Assembly (NCBI GenBank): GCA_937902565.1
Contig: CALFMX010000034.1
Location: 1 to 12,301, forward strand
Reading direction: 5' to 3'
Length of the DNA: 12,301 bases
From: an uncultured Spirochaetales bacterium
GTDB lineage: Bacteria > Spirochaetota > Spirochaetia > Sphaerochaetales > Sphaerochaetaceae
Shown here: in pieces, positions 7,755-12,301 of the stretch
How positions within the stretch are numbered: the stretch's first letter is position 1
Layout: each line of letters starts with the position of its first letter
The notes under the pieces: model-generated
The model's input: only the letters and a program-made list of their open reading frames with translations
Database searches by the model: none
Told to the model about the DNA's origin: nothing
Program-made: the position numbers and the translations under genes

Positions 7755-9032
7755 ATGACGAGCAACTTTCCCCACACCGACATTTTTACCGTAGCCTTGG
7801 GCCTTGAGAGTCCCTGGGTTGTCACCAATGTAGAGATGCTTCCTTCTGAAAAGAATCCTGAGAAGATGGAGGTACATATCCACGTTGATTATGACGGCCA
7901 AGGTAGCTACTGCTGCCCTCAATGTGGGCTAGAAAGTCCCATATACGATTCAAGAGAGAAAGTATGGCGGCACTTAAATTTCTTCCAATATCGTTGCTAT
8001 ATCCATGCTCGAGTGCCTCGGACAAACTGCGAGAAACACGGGGTTAAACTGGTGGAGGTTCCATGGGCGAGGAGTTCAAGTGGTTTTACACTATTGATGG
8101 AAGCAGTGTTACTAACGATGCTTCAACAAATGCCTGTCAGCCAAGTGGCCTATCAAGTCGGCGAGCATGATACGCGGCTTTGGAGGTTGATCCACTTGTA
8201 TGTGGATGAAGCTCTGAGTAAGCAGGACTTCAGCGAAGTGGATGCAATCGGAGTGGATGAGTATAGCCACAAGGGGCATAACTACCTCAGTGTTTTCCTT
8301 GCTCATCCTCAAAAGGATGGTAAGAAGGCGAGGGTATTGTTTACAGTGGAAGGAAAAGGCAAACAACCGGTTCAAGAGTTTGTGGAAGTCTTTGAGGCTA
8401 AGGCCGGTAAAGTAGATAAGGTAGCAGACATAACCAGCGATATGTGCCACGGCTATCGCAATGCAATGCTTGAAGGCTTTCCCAAGGCCCGACTAACAGT
8501 AGATCGCTTCCATGTGGTAAAGATGATGGGAGATGCAGTCGATACAATCAGGCGTAGGGAGATGAGATCCAAAGATAGGAGCAAGATACGCTCCTTGGAA
8601 GGAAGTCGCTATCTATGGCTGAAGAACAAGGAGAATTTAACTGCTGAGCAACAAAAGCAGTTGGAATTATTACTAAGTACAGAGCACCTTGATACCACCA
8701 TCGCATATAACCAGAAGCTAAAACTCCAAGGTGTTTATGAGGACTGCATCGATTATGAAAGTGCAGTCGAAGCCTTCGAAAGTTTGTGCTTAGAGTTATC
8801 TAACAGCAGCATAAGTGAACTACGGAGAATTGGAAAATCGTTCACTCGTAACGCACTTGAGATTCTCAACTACTTCGAGTCGAAGAAGACCAACGCATTA
8901 CTTGAAGGATTCAACTCAATGATTAGCTTAATTAAGCACAGGGCAAGGGGCTTCAAGAACATGAAAAACTTCATGGCTATGATCTATTTTGTATGTGGAG
9001 AGCTCGAGCTGCCCAAGGCTACTATTATGTGA
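7755..9032 (+). CDS. ISL3-family transposase (DDE type)
   Basis: This enzyme catalyses transposition of the surrounding element. I chose ATG 7755 (425 residues) because CAGAGG lies at a suitable distance upstream and the family N-terminal region fits; an in-frame GTG at 7689 would add 22 residues of unlikely sequence. An N-terminal zinc-finger-like cluster includes CCPQCG (Cys53, Cys54, Cys57) and a later Cys in TNCEKHG. The DDE_Tnp_ISL3 core includes Asp168 in IGVDEYSHKG, Asp229 in SDMCHGY, Asp250 in TVDRFHVVK and Glu384 in NALLEGFNS, followed by the typical IKHRARGFKN basic stretch. Which of Asp229 and Asp250 is the second catalytic acid I leave open. No frameshift or stop is seen. It ends at TGA 9030-9032, 14 bases before the right inverted repeat, and reads in the same direction as the disrupted protease. 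Confidence 0.95.
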   Translation: MTSNFPHTDIFTVALGLESPWVVTNVEMLPSEKNPEKMEVHIHVDYDGQGSYCCPQCGLESPIYDSREKVWRHLNFFQYRCYIHARVPRTNCEKHGVKLVEVPWARSSSGFTLLMEAVLLTMLQQMPVSQVAYQVGEHDTRLWRLIHLYVDEALSKQDFSEVDAIGVDEYSHKGHNYLSVFLAHPQKDGKKARVLFTVEGKGKQPVQEFVEVFEAKAGKVDKVADITSDMCHGYRNAMLEGFPKARLTVDRFHVVKMMGDAVDTIRRREMRSKDRSKIRSLEGSRYLWLKNKENLTAEQQKQLELLLSTEHLDTTIAYNQKLKLQGVYEDCIDYESAVEAFESLCLELSNSSISELRRIGKSFTRNALEILNYFESKKTNALLEGFNSMISLIKHRARGFKNMKNFMAMIYFVCGELELPKATIM

Positions 9033-9045
9033 GGAATTGTTACTC

Positions 9046-9069
9046 ACCCACACGAAACAGCGAATAACC
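9046..9069 (-). repeat. Right inverted repeat of the ISL3 element
   Basis: Its reverse complement begins GGTTATTCGCTGTTTC and ends GTGGGT. The five mismatches to the left end are at positions 3, 4, 5, 16 and 18. Confidence 0.9.
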
Positions 9070-9077
9070 TCATATTT
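9070..9077 (+). repeat. Right 8-bp target-site duplication of the ISL3 element
   Basis: TCATATTT, the second copy of the target duplication, directly followed by the continuation of the protease gene. Confidence 0.93.
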
Positions 9078-9531
9078 CATTGAACCGGGCCCTGGGGAAA
9101 TAGGTTGGAAAGACAAATACCGTTACCCTTCATGTAGCTTACGTTTTGATGTCATCAATCAAAACGAGAGCCTTGAGGATTTCCACAAACGCATCAACAT
9201 AAAAATGCGTGAGAGTAAAACCGATTCAGGAGAAGGGACCAGTGGCAGTGAACACTGGTACCTAGGAAAAGATAACCGCGATGTTGGATCGATTCATTCG
9301 GATTTCAGAGGACAAAGCGCTGTAGAGTTATGTGAGACTAACTACGTAGCTGTCTTCCCGGTAATAGGGTGGTGGCGTGAGCGCCAACATCTCCACTGCT
9401 ACTCCAAAAAAATGCGCTATTCGTTGATAGTTACGCTTTCGACCCCTGAAGTCGAAGTTGATCTATATTCACCAATTATCACTCAAGTAGAACTATCACA
9501 GAAAGCACGTATTGAAATTCCAACAGGTTGA
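9070..9531 (+). pseudogene. ietS: Severed 3' part of the ietS-like protease gene
   Basis: The frame starts in the target duplication (SYFIEPGPGEIGWKDKYRYP) and runs to TGA at 9529-9531. It supplies the missing C-terminal 151 residues of the S8 protease upstream: 2018 bases before the IS plus 454 bases after the second target copy make 824 codons including stop. The region has Trp/Tyr-rich motifs (VIGWWRERQHLHCY) and alternating hydrophobic stretches that suggest a beta-rich C-terminal domain; IetS-type proteases normally carry such an extension after the catalytic domain. The frame is open 27 codons back into the IS, to TTG 8989, but no ribosome-binding site is seen there, so this fragment is probably not translated. 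Confidence 0.88.
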
Positions 9532-9895
9532 AGCCAAGATTTATCCTGAAGATTGAATGTTGCTCTTAGCAAAATTTGCGCGTTGGCCAACGTCAATACT
9601 TTCAAAAATCCAATCCCCCCGGACTCTCTTGGCGTGAAGTCCCCTCCTCAATCATTCATGTATGTTCCTGACTCGATGATTACCAGAGTCAATGCTGAAA
9701 AGGATATGAGCGCTTGATGGATGTGAAGGAGAATCGACTCGCACGGTATTGCAGAAAAAGATTTTCCTTCAATCCGTCTATCGTTCCAATCAATTTGAAT
9801 CAATAGACGGATTATCGACTCAAAATGAATCGACAGATGAAACGATAGGCGTATCGTTGCATATGGCTTGCTTCTCTGATATGCTCTGTATAGCC
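9532..9895 (+). other. Intergenic region with palindromes before the AlbA_2 gene
   Basis: These 364 bases hold no convincing gene. The downstream frame is open back to TTG 9749, but the residues encoded there do not look like protein and the region is full of repeats. It holds the 11-base inverted repeat described separately, a shorter one (TGACTC at 9669-9674, GAGTCA at 9686-9691) and three ATCGAC motifs near 9733, 9814 and 9828. No clear terminator for the protease operon is visible. Confidence 0.4.
9771..9813 (+). promoter_or_regulatory. Perfect 11-base inverted repeat, possible operator or hairpin
   Basis: AATCCGTCTAT at 9771-9781 and ATAGACGGATT at 9803-9813 are perfect reverse complements separated by 21 bases. 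The pair lies about 80 bases before ATG 9896, followed by repeated ATCGAC motifs. The arrangement fits a dimeric repressor site, perhaps for the winged-helix protein downstream (autoregulation), but this is inference. No T-tract follows, so it is not an intrinsic terminator. Confidence 0.5.
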
Positions 9896-11170
9896 ATGAA
9901 AATCAGAGAGACAGCCACCATAGAATTCAAAGAGATTGTCACAAGGACCTTCTTGAAGACAGTAAGTGCCTATGCAAACTACAACGGAGGGGAGATTATC
10001 TTCGGCCTTGATGATGGGGGTACTGTCATTGGCGTTGATGATAGCAGTAAGGAGGCGTTGAGAGTGGAGCACATGATCAACGACTCCATTGTCCCGGTTC
10101 CACGATTTCACCTCACTGTTGAGCAGAGAGACGGTCTGGATATCATCATCCTGGCTGTGGAGAAGGGAAAGGATACTCCCTACTACTATGAGCGAAGGGC
10201 GTACAAACGCTCTGGCACCTCTACCGTGGAAGTGGACAGGTTTGAGCTGCGTAGGCTTGCTCTGCATGGTATCAACATGAACTTTGAAGCGATGCCAGCC
10301 TCTGGTGGGAATCGTACGTTCAAGGTCTTGGAGTCAAAACTAAAAGAAGTTCGGGGCATAGGGAACATTACGGATGACATCCTGAGGACCTTGGGCTTGC
10401 TTGATAGAGAGGGAACCTACAATGTCGCTGCCGAGTTGCTCTCAGATACCAACACCATCAAGTTCTCAGGTATCGACATCGTACGATTTGGGGAGAGCAC
10501 CAATCAGATTCAAGAGCGCGTGACCGTAGAGGGGGTCTCTTTGTTGACCCAGTATGATACGGCGATCGAGGTGTTCGAGCGATACTACCAATACGAAGAG
10601 ATAGAGGGGTATAAGAGGACCCAGAAAGAACTGATCCCAAGAGAAGCATTTCGGGAGGCCTTGGCAAACGCCATAGTCCATAGGATGTGGGATATTCCTT
10701 CATATATCCAAATATCCATGTTCAAGGATCGGCTAGAGATACAATCTCCGGGAGGGTTGCCTGTCGGCCTCTCTGAAGATGAATACCTGTATATCACCAT
10801 CTCGCAGCTGAGGAACCCCATCATCGCGGGTGTCTTTTATAGGCTTGAGCTCATAGAGAGATTCGGCACCGGTGTGATGAGAATCCAGGAAGCGTATAGC
10901 GAGAGCACCACCAAACCGAGCTTTGATATCAGTGAGAACTACCTGAAGGTACAGTTGCCGATCGTTGCCCTTGATCAGTTGGACTTGTCCGATGATGAAC
11001 AGACGGCCCTGAATATATTCAAGGCCGAGGGTGAGCTCTCACGGTCAGCGTTGGAAGAGAAGACCGGATTCAATAAACCCAAAGCGATCAGGATCCTGAA
11101 CTCCCTGATAGACAAACATATTCTCGTCAGGCTCGGTCGTGGGCCGAGTTCAACGTATCGATTGCGTTAG
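9896..11170 (+). CDS. AlbA_2 (Schlafen-like) / HATPase_c_4-like / winged-helix protein (COG2865 type)
   Basis: A 424-residue protein starting at ATG 9896 (MKIRETATIEFKE). The start is chosen because the AlbA_2 domain normally begins with such an ES/TxEFKE motif within the first 15 residues; no good Shine-Dalgarno sequence is visible. Domain order: AlbA_2/Schlafen-like DNA-binding region (about 5-125; NYNGGEIIFGLDDGGTVIGV, YKRSGTSTVEVD), a linker, a C-terminal ATP-binding-type region (about 255-365; PREAFREALANAIVHRMWD, IQSPGGLPVGL, IERFGTGVMRI), then a winged helix (about 370-424; SRSALEEKTGFNKPKAIRIL). The family is annotated as transcriptional regulators or RecG-like ATP-binding proteins, with no fixed biochemical role. 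Its last codons (RGPSSTYRLR, TAG) lie in one copy of a 29-base direct repeat. It ends nine bases from a convergent gene. Confidence 0.85.
   Translation: MKIRETATIEFKEIVTRTFLKTVSAYANYNGGEIIFGLDDGGTVIGVDDSSKEALRVEHMINDSIVPVPRFHLTVEQRDGLDIIILAVEKGKDTPYYYERRAYKRSGTSTVEVDRFELRRLALHGINMNFEAMPASGGNRTFKVLESKLKEVRGIGNITDDILRTLGLLDREGTYNVAAELLSDTNTIKFSGIDIVRFGESTNQIQERVTVEGVSLLTQYDTAIEVFERYYQYEEIEGYKRTQKELIPREAFREALANAIVHRMWDIPSYIQISMFKDRLEIQSPGGLPVGLSEDEYLYITISQLRNPIIAGVFYRLELIERFGTGVMRIQEAYSESTTKPSFDISENYLKVQLPIVALDQLDLSDDEQTALNIFKAEGELSRSALEEKTGFNKPKAIRILNSLIDKHILVRLGRGPSSTYRLR
11138..11166 (+). repeat. Left copy of a perfect 29-bp direct repeat
   Basis: From CGTGGGCCGAG to CGATTGCG, encoding the C-terminus GPSSTYRLR of the preceding gene. 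It is identical to 12120-12148, 982 bases downstream. The length rules out chance in a window of this size. Confidence 0.9.
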
Positions 11171-11179
11171 AGTCTTGTG

Positions 11180-11821
11180 TTAATTTGGAACAGTGTAGTT
11201 AGGATGACAAAAGAGCGTTTGTTTGGTTTTGGAATTTAGGTTGTGTCTCTCTTTCAAAAGAATGGTCATTGGCTTTTGGGATGCACCATATTCAATGTGT
11301 CTTTTCATAAACATGGACGAACAGACATAGTTACCTGACTTACGGCTATCTTTTGTTGTTTTTCTCTCTTTTGATTTTACAAATAGATACCAAGTTTCAT
11401 TATCAATTTCGCTTCTAAATAACCAATCTGCTTCAACTCTTGAATTGAGTTCTGGATAATTCAAATAATCAATGACGAGATGGTCTGATTGTAGAAATTC
11501 ATCAAGACGACTTACGCATTTAATTCTTGCTTCAATATCTAATGGGGGCTTAAGAAAGAACTGGCTTGTTTGAAGAGTTTCAATTTTCAAACGGTTATTT
11601 GAAATTGCTGCAATCAAATTGCCGTCACTGCTACGAAGAATGGGTAAATCTTTAAGATGTCTGATGCCAATTAAGTGGACAAAGTTATTCATTTCAAACT
11701 GAAGGTTCAACGAATATTTTATTTTCCTTCTTGCAACGACATAATGGTAGGAACAAGATGTTGCCAGCGCTTGGTACGCCTGCAGGCATCTATACAACTT
11801 ATCCACCCTAGGCGCCCCCAT
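11180..11821 (-). CDS. PBECR4-like domain protein (putative phage-associated nuclease/toxin fold)
   Basis: A 213-residue protein read from ATG 11821 (GTG 11806 and TTG 11848 are alternatives) to TAA 11182-11180. It begins VDKLYRCLQAYQALA after a few residues, then YSLNLQFEMNNFVHLIGIRH and LKDLPIL, followed by KIETLQTSQFF, and ends in a basic region with YLFVKSKERKT and MTILLKERHNL. This resembles PBECR4, one of the barnase/EndoU/colicin/RelE-like (BECR) fold families of phage and mobile-element polyvalent proteins; the VHLIGIRHLKDL motif is the main basis. Catalytic residues cannot be assigned by eye. The gene is much richer in A/T than its surroundings (11341-11400 has 17 G/C of 60) and lies between two 29-base direct repeats, both signs of transfer. 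It converges on the AlbA_2 gene. No antitoxin is visible next to it. Confidence 0.6.
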   Translation of the reverse strand: MGAPRVDKLYRCLQAYQALATSCSYHYVVARRKIKYSLNLQFEMNNFVHLIGIRHLKDLPILRSSDGNLIAAISNNRLKIETLQTSQFFLKPPLDIEARIKCVSRLDEFLQSDHLVIDYLNYPELNSRVEADWLFRSEIDNETWYLFVKSKERKTTKDSRKSGNYVCSSMFMKRHIEYGASQKPMTILLKERHNLNSKTKQTLFCHPNYTVPN

Positions 11822-11832
11822 ATGATTATTGA

Positions 11833-11862
11833 AAAAACCTGAAGACAACGCTTCAGGTTTTT
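11833..11862 (-). terminator. Perfect 12-bp hairpin with T-tract just upstream of the PBECR4-like start
   Basis: Arms AAAAACCTGAAG (11833-11844) and CTTCAGGTTTTT (11851-11862) are perfect complements with a six-base loop. Read on the minus strand the stem runs into six T's (11837-11832), an intrinsic-terminator shape; the plus strand also ends in five T's, so it could act both ways. It sits only 11 bases before ATG 11821. It could end transcripts coming from the minus-strand gene at 12149-12301 or act as an attenuator of the PBECR4-like gene. Confidence 0.72.
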
Positions 11863-12119
11863 AGAAAAGGTGCGTTTCCTTCAGTCAGCACCACTAAATA
11901 GTACCACTGCCTACTGCCAAGATGCGGTACGCACCCAACCCCTTACAGCTCAGCAAGTCCTGTATCTTGGCCCCAGTCCTTGCATCATCGCAACCATTGC
12001 TAGTCTTGCCAACAATGGGTAGAGGTCTTCCTCCACGACTGAAGTATGTAACGAATCACGGATCCAGTCAAGAACAGAGTGTCATAGTGGATGGGTTTGG
12101 GCTAACGTCAATACATTGC
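11863..12119 (+). other. Non-coding stretch between hairpin and right direct repeat
   Basis: I see no gene here. The plus-strand ORF from 11922 to 12152 has a Pro/Ser/Leu-rich translation with no motif until it enters the 29-base repeat, where it reads the same GPSSTYRLR codons as the AlbA_2 gene; that match is caused by the repeat. The promoter of the minus-strand PBECR4-like gene, if upstream of the hairpin, must be in this stretch, but no strong match is evident. Confidence 0.4.
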
Positions 12120-12148
12120 CGTGGGCCGAGTTCAACGTATCGATTGCG
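12120..12148 (+). repeat. Right copy of a perfect 29-bp direct repeat
   Basis: Identical to 11138-11166. It abuts the stop codon of the minus-strand gene at 12149. The two copies bracket the PBECR4-like gene and its hairpin as a unit of 982 bases, in the manner of att sites or of a gene-end duplication. Confidence 0.9.
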
Positions 12149-12301
12149 CTAACCTGTCAGATCATGTGCCTTGGATTCATGTTCCTCCCTGTCCATCCCT
12201 GGCCTCGTGCCCACTCCTTCATGGATAGCCTGCAGCATATCGATATACCCTGATATGTGCCTACAGTCATCCACAACATTACGGCCATCCTTTGCGATGC
12301 A
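12149..12301 (-). CDS. C-terminal end of an unidentified gene, running off the window
   Basis: The minus strand is open from the right edge to TAG at 12151-12149, giving 50 residues including CIAKDGRNVVDDCRHISGYI, MLQAIHEGVG and a charged tail MDREEHESKAHDLTG. The mix of charged and hydrophobic residues looks like real protein, while the plus-strand frames look like its shadow. I do not recognise the family. Its stop codon touches the right 29-base repeat, and the hairpin at 11833-11862 could be its terminator. Confidence 0.45.
   Translation of the reverse strand, partial: CIAKDGRNVVDDCRHISGYIDMLQAIHEGVGTRPGMDREEHESKAHDLTG

Larger units (their letters stand above)
7649..9069 (+). mobile_element. 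ISL3-family insertion sequence, 1421 bp, inside ietS-like gene
   Basis: Boundaries are set by three agreeing signals: a transposase of the ISL3 type, imperfect inverted repeats at both ends (7649-7672 and 9046-9069, 19 of 24 positions matching, both starting GG) and a perfect 8-base target duplication TCATATTT on each side (7641-7648 and 9070-9077), the size expected for ISL3 elements. The target copies are identical and the transposase is uninterrupted, so the insertion looks recent and possibly still mobile. Confidence 0.95.

Noticed and set aside
9749..9895. TTG 9749 as start of the AlbA_2 gene
   Set aside because: The added 49 residues fall in a palindrome-rich leader and do not resemble the family, whose members begin close to the ExxTxEFKE motif.
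9585..12114. Possible 16-base imperfect repeat (near 9585 and 12099, GGCYAACGTCAATAC core)
   Set aside because: One match of this length with a mismatch is expected by chance in 12 kb, and nothing else links the sites.
11922..12152. 76-residue plus-strand ORF
   Set aside because: Its only familiar part, GPSSTYRLR, comes from the 29-base direct repeat; the rest looks non-coding.
1..12301. CRISPR array, tRNA or rRNA genes
   Set aside because: No regularly spaced repeats, cloverleaf-like segments or rRNA-like sequence were seen.

Overview
The window reads as a mosaic accessory region: mobile-element machinery, gene wreckage and a defence-type operon, with no recognisable housekeeping gene. Taxonomy cannot be fixed from it. 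Base composition is mid-range for the recombinase and the genes from about 9.9 to 11.2 kb, and visibly more A/T-rich in the ATPase/protease operon and the segment from 11.2 to 11.9 kb. The recombinase architecture is one I associate with anaerobic Firmicutes. A spirochaete of the Sphaerochaeta type or a gut Firmicute are both plausible; this is a low-confidence guess.

Layout. (1) 1-2292: a large serine recombinase, possibly continuing left of the window, with a short ORF overlapping its stop codon. (2) 2300-2790: a junction zone with two near-identical 15-base A/T boxes exactly 42 bases apart, then an internal scrap of a DegT/DnrJ/EryC1/StrS sugar aminotransferase. That scrap is joined directly to a 5'-truncated Panacea-domain (DUF4065, antitoxin-type) gene, which is followed 9 bases later by an unrecognised 271-residue protein. 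(3) 4126-4673: a gap of about 550 bases with no convincing gene. (4) 4674-9531: the main item, a two-gene operon of an AAA+ ATPase and a subtilisin-like (S8) serine protease. This matches the ietAS architecture, known as a plasmid toxin-antitoxin/stability pair and as an anti-phage system. The protease gene is split by an ISL3-family insertion sequence at 7649-9069, with 24-base imperfect inverted repeats, an 8-base target duplication (TCATATTT) and an intact-looking transposase. Removing the IS and one target copy restores one open frame of 823 codons. (5) 9896-11170: a protein with AlbA_2 (Schlafen-like), HATPase_c_4-like and C-terminal winged-helix regions. (6) 11180-11821, minus strand: an A/T-rich PBECR4-like gene lying between two perfect 29-base direct repeats, one of which is the 3' end of the gene before it. 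A strong hairpin with a T-tract sits just upstream of its start. (7) 12149-12301, minus strand: the C-terminal end of another gene running off the window.

How the parts relate. ietA and ietS form one operon (TAA immediately followed by ATG). The IS removes the last 151 residues of the protease but leaves its D/H/S triad, so the system may be dead or may exist in a partly active state. The Panacea gene, the PBECR4 gene and ietAS are all families tied to toxin-antitoxin or phage-conflict biology, which together with the recombinase and IS supports calling this a decaying defence/mobility island.
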